DNA from: Planktothrix paucivesiculata PCC 9631
Lineage (GTDB): Bacteria; Cyanobacteriota; Cyanobacteriia; Cyanobacteriales; Microcoleaceae
Assembly: GCF_900009265.2 (NCBI RefSeq)
Contig: NZ_LR735018.1
Span: 1-59,844 of the forward strand
Reading direction: 5' to 3'
DNA length: 59,844 nt
Shown here: positions 45,363-56,100 of the stretch, one piece after another
How positions within the stretch are numbered: the stretch's first letter is position 1
How the letters are laid out: each line of letters opens with the position of its first letter
The notes under the pieces: generated by a model
The model's database searches: none
What the model was told of the DNA's origin: nothing
The model's input: only the letters and a program-made list of their open reading frames with translations
Made by a program: the position numbers and the translations under genes

Positions 45363-46376
45363 CTATCTAACAAATTGAGGCATAATTTCCGCCGCCGTGA
45401 ATAAACCGTGAATCCCTCGACGATGCAGTTGAATTCCTGCTTTTAAATAACCGAAAGCTGGCCCACAAACATTAGCCGCCATACTGGTTTCATCCCCTAA
45501 AGTAAAGGTATGGGTTGAAACTTTCCCTTCAAAGGTTCGGCCTGTAATTTGAACATTTGTACTTAAAGGTTTTTTGGGGTTGCGAGTATCTACAATTCCA
45601 CCGACAGTAACGCGATCTCGTGAACAAATACCCGCCAACTCTAACATAATATCATCGGCGTGTTCCATATTTTCCAAGGTCAGTAACCCGCCAGTTTCTG
45701 CTAATAAAGCTTCTATTTCTGCATCGGTCATCGCCCTAGCCTGTTCAATCGTATATCCGGGTAAATGACCAATATCCTCTCGAATGGTAGCGCGATAGGC
45801 TTCCCAATTAGCAATCCCGACTCCAAAGGTAATTTTAACGCTGTGAATTTCCGTATAACTTTGGGCGGCGAGGGAAGCGGCGGCGGTTAATAACCCGGGG
45901 GTAGCCCCACATCCGGTCATATAGGTAATTCCGGCGGCTTGTAACTCATCTTTGAGTTCTAATAATAATTCCACGGCGCTGGTGCGTTTAATCGCATCGA
46001 CTAAGACCCCTCGCCATCCCAACCGAATAAAGGTTTTAGCCACACTAGCCATAAAATCATTAGGTAAATTCGGCAAAGCCAGAAAATACCCCTCAACCCC
46101 TGGGGCTGTTTTCACTAATTCTTCAATACTGTTATTACTCAAAACCCCATGGGGTTCTAAATATCCCACCGACCCTTGAGATTGATAGATCTCAATACAG
46201 CGATTCGGGTTCAGTCCGTCCGCATCATAAGCATAACCCTTTTGATCGGCCACAGCTACCCACTGCATTTGCTGTTTTGGGGCTAAAACCCTTGTTGCTG
46301 CCTGTCCTAGCCCGCCAAATCCTAAAATTCCTACCCGAATCGGAGACAAACCCGTATTAACCATTACTGGACTCAT
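45363..46376 (-). CDS. Saccharopine dehydrogenase-like NAD(P)-binding protein
   Basis: A 337-residue cytoplasmic protein with an N-terminal Rossmann motif, [14 protein letters not shown] (about 13-26), then [12 protein letters not shown] and [31 protein letters not shown] and [16 protein letters not shown] are typical of a cyanobacterial group annotated as saccharopine-dehydrogenase-like. The natural reaction is not known to me. The first ATG of the frame is used. Downstream and upstream gaps carry heptamers and a HIP1 octamer. Confidence 0.8.
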   Translation of the reverse strand: MSPVMVNTGLSPIRVGILGFGGLGQAATRVLAPKQQMQWVAVADQKGYAYDADGLNPNRCIEIYQSQGSVGYLEPHGVLSNNSIEELVKTAPGVEGYFLALPNLPNDFMASVAKTFIRLGWRGVLVDAIKRTSAVELLLELKDELQAAGITYMTGCGATPGLLTAAASLAAQSYTEIHSVKITFGVGIANWEAYRATIREDIGHLPGYTIEQARAMTDAEIEALLAETGGLLTLENMEHADDIMLELAGICSRDRVTVGGIVDTRNPKKPLSTNVQITGRTFEGKVSTHTFTLGDETSMAANVCGPAFGYLKAGIQLHRRGIHGLFTAAEIMPQFVR

Positions 46377-46415
46377 TGAATCTGATTGAATTTAGACAAT
46401 TCTCCATTATATAGC

Positions 46416-46440
46416 AGGGAACAGGGAACAGGGAATACCG
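46416..46440. repeat. GGGAACA heptamer array
   Basis: Three GGGAACA/GGGAATA units lie between two minus-strand genes, next to a TATATAGCA motif. Confidence 0.8.
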
Positions 46441-46458
46441 GAACACCGGAATAGGGTT

Positions 46459-47064
46459 TTAATTTTCAGTGTCCCCAGACGCTGGGGGAGATGGCTCAGA
46501 AGTGGGACTAGAATTGGTTTCTGGTAATACTTCATCCTTCGTTGGTTCAGCTTCAGGAGCGGCCGGAGGCACTGTTACGTTAACATTGGGAGCGGGTTGG
46601 GGAGCCGCCGAAGGAACTGTTACATTAACATCGGGAGCCGGTTGGGGAGCTACAGGGGGAACTGTTACGTTAACATTGGGAGCGGGTTGGGGAGCCACAG
46701 GGGGAACTGTTACGTTAACATTGGGCTTAGGTTCGGGCACTTGTACGGGAACAGGGACAACTTGAGTTCGATTTTTCTCAATAATCACCGTATCTCGCCC
46801 TGGGGCTTGGGTTTTGGGGGGATTAGATTCCGATTGTCCTGGCCCTACGGTTGGGGCTTTGGAAGCATCGGGTTTAAATAAAGTCGGCCAAACTAAAGAA
46901 CCAATTCCTAGTGATAATAATACGGCAACTCCTATACCAATTAATGTACCCCAAGCGGTCTCATTATTGACTTTAGCTCTTTCATTTTGACGAATAGATT
47001 CATCCCTTACGGGGTCAGGATTCTCCCGATTAGAATGGGGTTGATTTCGAGGTTGATTATTCAT
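46459..47064 (-). CDS. Single-pass membrane protein with proline-rich 15-residue repeats
   Basis: A 201-residue protein of unknown function. A charged, Asn/Arg-rich N-terminus (1-38) is cytoplasmic, one membrane segment (about 41-62) follows, and the outer part is Pro/Val-rich. It contains four tandem 15-residue units near PNVNVTVPPVAPQPA, encoded by 45-bp DNA repeats at about 46570-46730, and an acidic end. Such a rod could span the cell wall. Repeat number may vary between strains. It is divergent from the ureE gene. Confidence 0.75.
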   Translation of the reverse strand: MNNQPRNQPHSNRENPDPVRDESIRQNERAKVNNETAWGTLIGIGVAVLLSLGIGSLVWPTLFKPDASKAPTVGPGQSESNPPKTQAPGRDTVIIEKNRTQVVPVPVQVPEPKPNVNVTVPPVAPQPAPNVNVTVPPVAPQPAPDVNVTVPSAAPQPAPNVNVTVPPAAPEAEPTKDEVLPETNSSPTSEPSPPASGDTEN

Positions 47065-47183
47065 AGGTTTTTCCCAAGGTTCATCTCAATTAAAAACGAA
47101 TTGATTTAGATGAGATTGTCCTAATTAATGTACCTAAAATCCTGGCTTAAATTCATCTATCTGAAGGCATATTACCTGCAATT

Positions 47184-47621
47184 ATGATTATTTTTACGCA
47201 ATTAGTTTTAGAGAAAGAGAATCAACAAGTTACAGTTCATCTCGCTCTAACCGCAGAACAACGGACAAAAACCCGTCAATATATTGAAACTTTAGAGGGT
47301 GAAACCTATTATCTTCGTCTTCCCAGGGGAATAATTTTAAAGGCGGGGGATTTATTAACCTCTGATGCTCAAGATATTTGGGCGAAAGTTGTTGCTAAAC
47401 CTGAACCTATTATTACGGTCAGGGCTAACCATTCCCTCGATTTATTAAAAGCGGCTTATCACTTAGGAAATCGTCATGTTCAGTTAGAAATTACCGCCGA
47501 CTATTTACGATTTTCCCCCGATCCTGTATTATCTTCAATGTTAGTGCATCAAGGATTAACAATTCAAGAAGAAATTGCTCCTTTTTATCCTGAACGGGGA
47601 GCTTATGGACATGATCATTAA
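47184..47621 (+). CDS. ureE: Urease accessory protein UreE (nickel metallochaperone)
   Basis: Delivers nickel to the urease active site. The 145-residue protein has the UreE N-terminal domain ([17 protein letters not shown]) and the C-terminal metal domain with [25 protein letters not shown] and [10 protein letters not shown]. The short HDH tail is minimal compared with the long His tails of other UreE proteins. First gene of the ureE-F-G-D-A set. Confidence 0.95.
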   Translation: MIIFTQLVLEKENQQVTVHLALTAEQRTKTRQYIETLEGETYYLRLPRGIILKAGDLLTSDAQDIWAKVVAKPEPIITVRANHSLDLLKAAYHLGNRHVQLEITADYLRFSPDPVLSSMLVHQGLTIQEEIAPFYPERGAYGHDH

Positions 47622-47622
47622 T

Positions 47623-47646
47623 AATTACGAATTACGAATTACGAAT
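47623..47646. repeat. Heptamer array between ureE and ureF
   Basis: Three AATTACG units occupy the whole 26-bp spacer between ureE and ureF and run up to the ureF ATG. Confidence 0.85.
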
Positions 47647-47647
47647 A

Positions 47648-48337
47648 ATGATTTTAAATTTATTACAACTTTCAAGTCCGGCTTTACCCTTGGGTGCTTA
47701 TAGTTATTCTGAAGGTTTAGAAACCTTAGTGGAAACTCAAGTTATTACTGATCATTCTAGTTTATTACAGTGGTTAATTCAAGACTTGAATTATGGCGCA
47801 ATTCGGTTAGAAGCTGCCTTAATGGTTCGGGCTTATCGCTGTGTGATTAATCAAGATTATAACCAATTTAATTATTGGAATCAATGGTCAACGGCGGCGA
47901 AAGAAACGGCAGAATTGCGCCAACAAAGTTGGCAGATGGGGAACACTTTAATCCAGCTTTTAGTTAATTTGGAAAAGGTAAAAAAAACAGATTTAGAGTT
48001 ACCTCCTCTGAAAGATTGGACGGAAAAAGTGGGCAAACCTTGTAATTATGCGATCGCATTTGGACTAGGTGCAGTATATTGGGATCTTGATCTCAAAAAT
48101 GCCCTACTGGGATATCTCTATAGTTGGGCGACTAATTTAATTAATGCTGGGGTAAAACTAATTCCCTTGGGTCAAACTATGGGTCAAACTTTACTCTTAC
48201 AATTACACCCGGAAATAGAATCAACAGCTACAGCTATTTTACAATTAGAAGATGAGGATTTAGTGAGTTGTAATTGGGGGTTAGCCTTAGCAAGTATGGC
48301 CCATGAAACCCAATATAGTCGATTATTTAGAAGTTAA
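47648..48337 (+). CDS. ureF: Urease accessory protein UreF
   Basis: Part of the UreD-UreF-UreG complex that activates urease. The 229-residue helical protein has the family pattern: [19 protein letters not shown] at the N-terminus, [39 protein letters not shown] and [10 protein letters not shown]. Its ATG follows the heptamer array directly, so the ribosome-binding region is repeat DNA. Confidence 0.95.
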   Translation: MILNLLQLSSPALPLGAYSYSEGLETLVETQVITDHSSLLQWLIQDLNYGAIRLEAALMVRAYRCVINQDYNQFNYWNQWSTAAKETAELRQQSWQMGNTLIQLLVNLEKVKKTDLELPPLKDWTEKVGKPCNYAIAFGLGAVYWDLDLKNALLGYLYSWATNLINAGVKLIPLGQTMGQTLLLQLHPEIESTATAILQLEDEDLVSCNWGLALASMAHETQYSRLFRS

Positions 48338-48387
48338 TTATATCAATTTATGGTATAATTAATTTAGATAGTTTTTCTCTTAATTTT

Positions 48388-48987
48388 ATGTCTGGTTTAA
48401 GAATTGGAATTGCCGGGCCAGTGGGTTCAGGAAAAACAGCCTTAGTTGATGTTTTGTGTAAGCAAATGCGAACCTCCTATCAATTAGCGGTAGTTACGAA
48501 CGATATTTATACTCAAGAAGATGCTCAATTTTTGGTTAATTCCCAAGCCTTAGAAAGCGATCGTATTTTAGGAGTAGAAACCGGAGGTTGTCCCCATACA
48601 GCTATTAGAGAAGATGCCTCTTTAAACTTAGCGGCCATTGAACAATTAGAAACCAAATTCAATAATTTAGATCTGTTATTTGTAGAAAGTGGTGGGGATA
48701 ATTTAGCGGCAACCTTTAGCCCGGAATTAGTGGATATTACGATTTATGTTATTGATGTAGCCGCCGGAGATAAAATTCCCCGCAAAGGTGGGCCAGGAAT
48801 TACCAAATCCGATTTATTAGTGATTAATAAAATTGACCTCGCGCCCTTAGTCGGTGCAGATTTAGGAATTATGGAAAGGGACGCGAAAAAAATGCGAGGA
48901 AACAAACCCTTTGTATTTACCAATTTAAAAACCCAACAAGGATTAGATGCTATCATTAAATTTATTAAGTCTCACTTAATCCCGTAG
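48388..48987 (+). CDS. ureG: Urease accessory GTPase UreG
   Basis: GTPase that drives nickel insertion. P-loop GPVGSGKT at 10-17, the CPH nickel-binding motif in [38 protein letters not shown] and the NKIDLAP specificity motif are all present; length 199 is normal. The stop codon TAG is contributed by a dispersed repeat (CCCGTAG at 48981-48987), giving a C-terminus ending LIP. Confidence 0.97.
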   Translation: MSGLRIGIAGPVGSGKTALVDVLCKQMRTSYQLAVVTNDIYTQEDAQFLVNSQALESDRILGVETGGCPHTAIREDASLNLAAIEQLETKFNNLDLLFVESGGDNLAATFSPELVDITIYVIDVAAGDKIPRKGGPGITKSDLLVINKIDLAPLVGADLGIMERDAKKMRGNKPFVFTNLKTQQGLDAIIKFIKSHLIP

Positions 48988-49124
48988 TAAGCCCTTCAGG
49001 GCTGTCTTAATTCCTTAGAGTTAATAGTAAAAACTAACATTAATAACGATATCCCGTAGTAAGCCCTTTAGGGCTGTATTAATTCCCTAGAGTTAATAGT
49101 AAAAACTAACATTAATAACGATGT
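48981..49124. repeat. Two 72-bp tandem repeats between ureG and ureD
   Basis: Two near-identical units start at 48981 and 49053, each with CCCGTAGTAAGCCC, an AGCCCT/AGGGCT stem and AGTTAATAGTAAAAACTAAC. An inverted relative (AAGCCCGGTCGGGCTTACTA) is at about 49157-49176. The family recurs at 56966-57066. Confidence 0.9.
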
Positions 49125-49184
49125 ATAATTATTGGTTTAGCAATGATAAAAACTTGAAGAAGCCCGGTCGGGCTTACTACTTTT

Positions 49185-50033
49185 ATGAAAAATTTAGAAA
49201 TCAATGCCTCCCAATGGCAAGGAATATTGGAGTTAGATTATCAAAAAATTAACAATTCTACTCAGTTAGTTAAAGCTTATAGTCAAGCTCCATTAAAAAT
49301 TCAACGTTCTTTTTATCCCGAAGGTCAGGAGATCTGCCATAGTATTATATTACATACGGCCGGAGGAATGGTCGGGGGCGATCGCCTCTGCCAAACTATT
49401 AATTTACAACCCACAACCCAAGTAGTATTAACCACTCCCGCAGCTAGTAAAATTTATCGAAGTTCGGGAGAAACGGCTCACAATATTATTAATATTGAAG
49501 TCCAAAAACAAGCCTATTTAGAGTTTATTCCCAGGGAAGTAATTATCTTTAATGGAGCTATTTTTAGTCAAAATCTCCGAGTTAATTTAGCTCCTGACGC
49601 TTGTTATTTGGGATGGGAAATTACCCGATTTGGACGCACAGCGAGGGGAGAAATATTCAATCAAGGACAGTGGAAATCCTGTACAGAAATCTGGCAAAAT
49701 GGCTGTCCGGTTTGGATTGATCGACAGGGGTTTATAGCCAATGAAGAAATATTGAATAGTCCCCATGGTTTGGCAGGACAACCTGTAATTGCCACCTTAA
49801 CTTGGGTGGGACAATCTGTTTCTGAAGATGTTATTAATAGTATCAGACAATTGTGGTCAGAGCGAGAAACTTCTAGTCAAGCTGGAGTGACCCAATTAAT
49901 ATCAGGATTACTCTGTCGCTATCGAGGAAATTCGACCCAAGAGGTGATACACTGGTTTACGGATGTTTGGCAGTTGCTCCGTCAAAATTATACGGGAAAA
50001 TCAATTGTCAAACCTCGCGTCTGGCAACTTTAA
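49185..50033 (+). CDS. ureD: Urease accessory protein UreD/UreH
   Basis: Scaffold that binds apo-urease and receives UreF and UreG. The 282-residue protein has the family segments SYSQAPLKIQRSFYPEG-like start, HTAGGMVGGDRL, TPAASKIYRS, YLEFIPREVIIFNGAIFSQ, and GWEITRFGRTARGE. It is separated from ureG by a 197-bp repeat-filled gap, so it may have its own promoter, and is 27 bp upstream of ureA. Confidence 0.95.
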   Translation: MKNLEINASQWQGILELDYQKINNSTQLVKAYSQAPLKIQRSFYPEGQEICHSIILHTAGGMVGGDRLCQTINLQPTTQVVLTTPAASKIYRSSGETAHNIINIEVQKQAYLEFIPREVIIFNGAIFSQNLRVNLAPDACYLGWEITRFGRTARGEIFNQGQWKSCTEIWQNGCPVWIDRQGFIANEEILNSPHGLAGQPVIATLTWVGQSVSEDVINSIRQLWSERETSSQAGVTQLISGLLCRYRGNSTQEVIHWFTDVWQLLRQNYTGKSIVKPRVWQL

Positions 50034-50060
50034 TGGCTTAAAAATTATTAAGATAAATCT

Positions 50061-50366
50061 ATGCAATTATCCCCGCAAGAAAAAGATAAGTTATTAATTT
50101 TTACGGCTGCTTTATTAGCAGAAAGAAGGAAAGCAAAAGGACTAAAATTAAACTATCCTGAAGCCGTTGCTTATATTACTGCTGCTATTTTAGAGGGGGC
50201 TAGGGAAGGACGAACAGTTTCGGAATTAATGAGTTATGGAAAAACAATTTTAAGGCGGGAAGATGTGATGGAGGGGATTCCTGAAATGATTCATGACGTA
50301 CAGGTAGAAGCCACTTTTCCCGATGGAACAAAATTAGTTACTGTTCATGATCCTATCGGTAATTAG
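50061..50366 (+). CDS. ureA: Urease gamma subunit
   Basis: The 101-residue structural gamma subunit of bacterial urease: [57 protein letters not shown] and [24 protein letters not shown] (in parts) match throughout. The beta (ureB) and catalytic alpha (ureC) genes that usually follow are absent: the next 110 bp hold a dispersed repeat, then an oppositely oriented protease gene. Confidence 0.96.
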   Translation: MQLSPQEKDKLLIFTAALLAERRKAKGLKLNYPEAVAYITAAILEGAREGRTVSELMSYGKTILRREDVMEGIPEMIHDVQVEATFPDGTKLVTVHDPIGN

Positions 50367-50391
50367 TAATCATTCATCTTTAACATGACGT

Positions 50392-50439
50392 AGAGACGCG
50401 CCAATAGCCTACGGCATCGCTGCGCTCGGGCACGTCTCT
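50392..50439. repeat. Dispersed inverted repeat after ureA
   Basis: Arms AGAGACGCGCC (50392-50402) and GGCACGTCTCT (50429-50439), with one mismatch, enclose CAATAGCCTACGGCATCGCT and more. This is a widespread cyanobacterial repeat type and may act as a terminator. It sits exactly where ureB would be expected. Confidence 0.75.
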
Positions 50440-50483
50440 ATTTATACAGTTGATTTAGATTTGCTATATCAACTGATTAGTGA

Positions 50484-51764
50484 TTACTGATTAATGGGGA
50501 TAGCTGCGGTTTTCACGTCTAAATTCAGGGGTTGACCTTGACGTTTAATTTGCATTTTTAACTGACTTCCTACCGTTACATTCTCAACAATTTGTTGGAT
50601 TTCATCGGCTTTTGTGACGGGGTTATTATCCACTTGAATAATCACATCTCCGGCGCGTAATCCTGATTGATGGGCGGGTGAATTAGGCATAACGCGGGCA
50701 ATCAAAACTCCTTGATCTTCATTCACACTAATCGGACTATTTGGATCTTGATTTAAACTTTCTTTGACTTCAGGAGAAAGCGTGACCATTTGAATTCCTA
50801 AATAGGGATGTTCGACTTTTCCTGTGGTGGAAATTTGATCGGCAATGCGTTGAACTTGATTAATCGGAATAGCAAATCCTAAGCCCTGAGCGCCTTGAAT
50901 AATTGCGGTATTCATCCCAATTACCTCACCGTTTTGATTGAGTAACGGCCCACCGGAATTACCCGGATTAATAGCGGCATCGGTTTGAATAAAACTGACT
51001 CGTTTATCGGGAATACCAACTTCACTTCCCGAACGACCTGTGGCACTAATAATACCTACAGTGACGGTATTATCTAATCCTAATGGGTTGCCAATGGCGA
51101 TCGCTAATTCCCCCGGTTGTAAAGTCTCAGAATTACCAATAGTTAAAGTCGGTAAATTATCCGCTTGAATTTGAATCACAGCAACATCTGTTACCGGGTC
51201 AGCCCCAATTACTTTTCCTTCAAATTGACGACCATCTTTTAAGACAACCGATACTTTTGTTGCCCCATCAACAACGTGAGCATTAGTAATAATTCGACCA
51301 TTGGAATTAACAATAAATCCTGACCCCGAACCCCGAACAATTTCCTGTTTAGGAGTATTGGGCATTTGGGAACCAAAGAAACGTTCAAAAAGGGGATCAT
51401 TAAACTGTTGGGGAATCTGATTTTCAATAGTTTTGGTCGCGTTAATTCGGACAACGGCTGGCCCAAAACGCTGTACCACGGAAGCCACGAGGTCGGGAGT
51501 GGCAATTGTCCCCGGGTTGGCACTGACCGGAGCCCCAAGGGCGGTCGGAGGTACGGGGGATGTCACCGTCGCGGGGGTGGGTTGAGGGCGTTGGAGTTGA
51601 GGTAGAATAGACATCCCGGCAATTCCTGCCCCTACTCCTAATAAAACTAAAGATAAGGAAGTTAAAGATTGGGTTCTCGGATGTTGAGTCGGACGGGGTG
51701 TTTGCGTCCATTCTAAACGGGGGGATTCTACGGAAGAATTTAAAGCATCAAAATCAGATTTCAT
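50484..51764 (-). CDS. HtrA/DegP-type serine protease (HhoA/HhoB/HtrA group)
   Basis: An envelope quality-control protease of 426 residues. One membrane anchor (about 36-54), a Pro-rich linker, a trypsin-like domain with catalytic His163 (ITNAHVVDGA), Asp193 (DPVTDVAVIQI) and Ser270 (NPGNSGGPLL), then one PDZ domain (GVLIARVMPNSPAHQSGLRA and onward). Cyanobacteria have three such paralogues; which one this is cannot be told. The 317-bp upstream region (51765-52087) shows no gene. Confidence 0.95.
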   Translation of the reverse strand: MKSDFDALNSSVESPRLEWTQTPRPTQHPRTQSLTSLSLVLLGVGAGIAGMSILPQLQRPQPTPATVTSPVPPTALGAPVSANPGTIATPDLVASVVQRFGPAVVRINATKTIENQIPQQFNDPLFERFFGSQMPNTPKQEIVRGSGSGFIVNSNGRIITNAHVVDGATKVSVVLKDGRQFEGKVIGADPVTDVAVIQIQADNLPTLTIGNSETLQPGELAIAIGNPLGLDNTVTVGIISATGRSGSEVGIPDKRVSFIQTDAAINPGNSGGPLLNQNGEVIGMNTAIIQGAQGLGFAIPINQVQRIADQISTTGKVEHPYLGIQMVTLSPEVKESLNQDPNSPISVNEDQGVLIARVMPNSPAHQSGLRAGDVIIQVDNNPVTKADEIQQIVENVTVGSQLKMQIKRQGQPLNLDVKTAAIPINQ

Positions 51765-52087
51765 ATTAATACCTCTATTTATAAGGATTTAAGGGGTTGT
51801 TCGGTGTTTTGCCCCGATATTCTTTAAGTTACAGGTTGAATATGACATTACTGTGGCAAAGGTATGACACCCAGATGAAGATTTTAGTATTAAGCAGAAT
51901 TAAGTAATTTTACGGATTGTCAGTTTAATTGATCACAATCAGAAGCATCATTTTGTTAATAAACGGTGTAGAATTATGATAAAATAAACTCAATAACTGA
52001 TGATCAAATTTTTTGATTTTTTAAATCCTTAAAATTTAGATACTAATTCGTTCATAATTAATTTTAAACTTTCCCCCAATATTGATA

Positions 52088-53122
52088 ATGATTGATTTTG
52101 CAAATTCAGAATCTCCCTTGGGAAGCATTTTATTAGTAGATGATAAACCTGATAATTTAAGACTATTATCTACAATGTTAACAGAACATCAATATGAAGT
52201 TAGGCGGGTGACAAAAGGGGTGATGGCATTAAAAACAGCTAAAGCAGCACCCCCGGATTTAATTCTTCTGGATATTAAGTTACCCGATATTGACGGATAT
52301 CAAGTCTGTGAATCCCTCAAATCCGATCAGATTACGGCGGAAATTCCGATTATTTTTATTAGTGCTTTAGATAATGTTTTAGATAAAGTTAAAGCCTTTA
52401 GTGTGGGAGGAGTTGATTATATTACTAAGCCTTTTCAGGTGGAAGAAGTATTAGTCAGAGTTAAAAATCACTTAACTTTACGAACTCAACATCAACTTTT
52501 ACTGGCACAAAATGAAAGGTTACAACAGGAAATTCAAGCTCGCAAAGTAATTGAAGCAGCTTTGCAAAAATCTCAACTGGAACTACAGAAACTCAACCAA
52601 GAATTAGATCGGTTAGCCCATTTAGATGGATTGACTCAAACAGCTAACCGACGGCAATTTGATTACTATTTACAGCAGGAATGGCAGCGACTCAGTTCTG
52701 AACAAAATCCCTTATCCTTGATTATGTGTGACGTCGATTATTTTAAGTCCTATAATGATACCTATGGTCACCAAGCGGGGGATGATTGTTTACGAGCGAT
52801 CGCCCAAGCAATTAGTCAAGCCATGAGCAGTTATTCCGGTTTAGTTGCTCGTTATGGGGGAGAAGAATTTGGGATTATTTTACCTCAAACCCAAGGATCA
52901 GAAGCCCATAAAATTGCCGAAAAAATCCAACAGGAAGTGGAAAATTTACAACTGGTTCATGCCGGATCTAAAGCCAGTTCTTATATTACTTTAAGTTTAG
53001 GTATAACCTCTCTGATTCCTTGCCTAGATTCTAGTCCATTCCTATTGATTGAATTAGCAGATCGCGCTCTCTATCAAGCCAAAAAACAGGGGCGAAATTG
53101 TATTATTACATTACTTAAATAA
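52088..53122 (+). CDS. Response regulator diguanylate cyclase (REC-GGDEF)
   Basis: A PleD-like c-di-GMP synthase of 344 residues. Receiver: LVDDKPDN, phospho-acceptor in [14 protein letters not shown], and Lys in YITKPFQ. Coiled coil about 130-175. GGDEF domain: [37 protein letters not shown] and active GGEEF, with no RxxD inhibitory site (YSG in that region). ATG 52088 is used; TTG 52082 is in frame. Its stop is 4 bp before the large hybrid kinase, which is its most likely phosphodonor. It is close in sequence to the receiver-GGDEF protein at 24562. Confidence 0.96.
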   Translation: MIDFANSESPLGSILLVDDKPDNLRLLSTMLTEHQYEVRRVTKGVMALKTAKAAPPDLILLDIKLPDIDGYQVCESLKSDQITAEIPIIFISALDNVLDKVKAFSVGGVDYITKPFQVEEVLVRVKNHLTLRTQHQLLLAQNERLQQEIQARKVIEAALQKSQLELQKLNQELDRLAHLDGLTQTANRRQFDYYLQQEWQRLSSEQNPLSLIMCDVDYFKSYNDTYGHQAGDDCLRAIAQAISQAMSSYSGLVARYGGEEFGIILPQTQGSEAHKIAEKIQQEVENLQLVHAGSKASSYITLSLGITSLIPCLDSSPFLLIELADRALYQAKKQGRNCIITLLK

Positions 53123-53126
53123 AGCC

Positions 53127-56100
53127 ATGTCTGAAAATCTACCCATTTCCCTAAATACAGCCACCCAAGAACAATTGATTGAGGAAGTTATCAGTCTACG
53201 AAAACAAGTCCTACAACTGGAGCAAATCAAGAGTACAGAACCCTATCAAGTGGCGCAACAAAAAGCTTTGTTTGCGGTGATTAGTAAAATTAGGGAATCT
53301 TTAGATTTAGATAGTATTTTTAAGTCTACTGCCACGGAAGTTCGTCAACTTTTAAATGCTGATCGCGTTGGGATGTATAGGTTTGACTCCGATTCTAAAT
53401 ATGAATGGGGAGAATTTGTTTCTGAGGATGTTTTGCCCGATTTTCGTCCGGCGTTATCCGCCAAAATTAGAGATCATTGTTTTGGGGAACATTATATTAA
53501 CTATTATCTTCATGGCAAAATTTGGAAATCTAATGATATTTATGACTCAAAATTACCCCGTTGTTATGTACAGGTATTATCCCAATTTCAGATTAGGGCT
53601 AATCTAGTTGCACCCTTGCTTAAAGGGAAGGACTTATGGGGATTACTCTGCATTCATCAATGTTCTGGCCCTCGAGAATGGCACGAGTCAGAAATAGAAT
53701 TTGTCCGCCAAATTGCCACCCATTTAGGAATAGCTTTACAACACGCTGAATTTGTTAAACAGTTACAAATGCAGTCAGAATATTTAACCCAAGCGGTTAA
53801 TCAAGCAGTTGAACGAGAAATAGCCGTGGCTGCAATTATCAATAAAATTCGTCAATCCCTCCAACTGAATACGATTTTTACCACCACAACCCAAGAAGTG
53901 TGTCAACTTTTAAAAGCGGATCGAGTGGTGATTTATCGATTTAATTCTGATTGGACTGGAGAATTTTTAGTGGAATCGAAAACAGAAGAATGGAAATCTT
54001 TAATTGAAGAACAACAGTATGATCCACAATTTAAACGCAATGTGAGTGAATGTAGTGTCAAATACTTAGCTAATCTTTCCAGCAGTGATAGTTATTTACA
54101 GGAAACTCAAGGAGGAAACTTCACCCGAGGCGAAGTATTTAGGGTTTGTAATGATATTTATAAAGCCAATTTTTCCCCCTGCTATATTGAAATATTAGAG
54201 AAGTATGAAGCTAAAGCCTATGCGATTATTGCGATTTATCAAGGGAAAAATTTATGGGGTTTATTGGCAGCTTATCAAAATCAAAGCCCTCGACATTGGC
54301 AAAAATCAGAAATTAATTTTTTAATTCAAATTGGTGGACAATTAGGTGTAGCCATTCAACAGGCGGAATTACTCGCCCTAGCGGAACAGCAAAAACGAGA
54401 TTTAGAAACCATATTAGCAGCAGAACTCCATCGTCAATCGGAAAGTTTAATTCAAGAAGCAGAACGAGAAATAGCCTTAGCTCAAGTGATTGATAAAATT
54501 CGCCGGACTTTGGATATTAATACTATTTTTGAAACGGCGACGGCGGAAGTTCGTCAACTCTTAAATGCGGATCGAGTGGCGGTGTTTAAATTTAAACCCC
54601 ATTCCAATTGGAATCAAGGAAAATTTGTCTCAGAAAATGTTTTATCTAGCTTTTGTTCTCTCTTAGAAACTCATATAGAAGATCACTGTTTTGGAGAAAA
54701 ATTTGCTCAGAATTATCCCCTGGGTCATGTTCAGGTTTTACCTAATATTCATCAGGCAGGATTAACAGATTGTTATGTACAGATTTTAGCTCAATTTGAA
54801 ATTCAGGCTAATTTAGTTGTAGCCTTACTCAAAGGCGATGAATTATGGGGATTATTATGTATTCATCAATGTTCAGAACCCCGTCAATGGCAAAAAAAAG
54901 AAATTGAATTTGTACAGAAAATTGCTATACAATTAGGGGTAGCATTACAACAGGCAGAACTCCTCAGTCAAGCTCAAAAACGTTCAGAAGAACAGGCAAA
55001 AGTTGCCGAACAGGAAAGAGCTTTAGCAAGGGTTATTGACCGAATTCGTCAAACCTTAGATATTGATACTATCTTTAGTTCCACCACCCAAGAAGTTCGC
55101 CAAATTCTTCAATGTGATCGGGTTGTTGTCTATCATTTTATCTCAGAGTGTCTGGGAGAATTTATCTTTGAATCTAAGCTTTCTGGGGGAATTCCTTTAG
55201 CAGAAGCTGAACATCAAAACCTCTGGTTAGATACCCATTTAAAATACCCCACAATTAATCAATATCAAAACCATGAACCTTTAATTATTGATGATATTTT
55301 AAATATTTCTTTGTCTGAGTCTACTCTCAGGATTTTAGAGGGATTTCAGATTCGTGCGTATATCTTAGTTCCGGTTTTTGTGGGGGAAATTCTCTGGGGA
55401 TTATTAGGAGCTTATCAACATAGTAATTCTCGTCATTGGGCTTTACGAGAAGTGAGTCTTTTAACCCAAGTTGCTAATCAGTTGGGGGTTGCTATTCAGC
55501 AGGCTAAACTTTTAGCTCAACTGCAAGAAGCTAAAGAAACCGCCGATGCCGCTAACCGGGCTAAAAGTGAATTTTTAGCGAATATGAGTCATGAATTAAG
55601 AACACCTTTGAATGCGATTTTAGGCTTTACCCAAATTTTAGCTAAACATCACCAATTGAGCTCTATACAACGGGAATTTTTGGGAATTATTGAACGTAGT
55701 GGAGAACATTTACTCGATTTAATTAATGATGTTTTAGAAATGTCAAAAATTGAAGCGGGACGACTCACCTTAAAAGAAACGACTTGTGATCTTTATCATT
55801 TATTGAATAGTTTGGAAGAAATGCTGGAATTAAAAGCAGAAACGAAAGGATTAAATTTAATTTTTGAACGAGATCAAACCGTAACTCGATATTTAAAATT
55901 AGATGAAAGTAAACTTCGTCAAGTTCTGATTAACTTACTGGGAAACGCGCTCAAATTTACTGAATTTGGGTCTGTGATTCTGCGGGTTAAACAAGAAATA
56001 AAAAGATTATCAACTGAAAAATCCGTGACTATTACCTTTGAAGTAGAGGATACTGGCCCCGGTATTGCCGCCGAAGAAATTGATTTATTATTTGAAGCCT

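Noticed and set aside
46469-46881. Gly/Thr-rich frames antisense to the proline-rich protein
   Set aside because: Low-complexity shadows of the 45-bp repeats.
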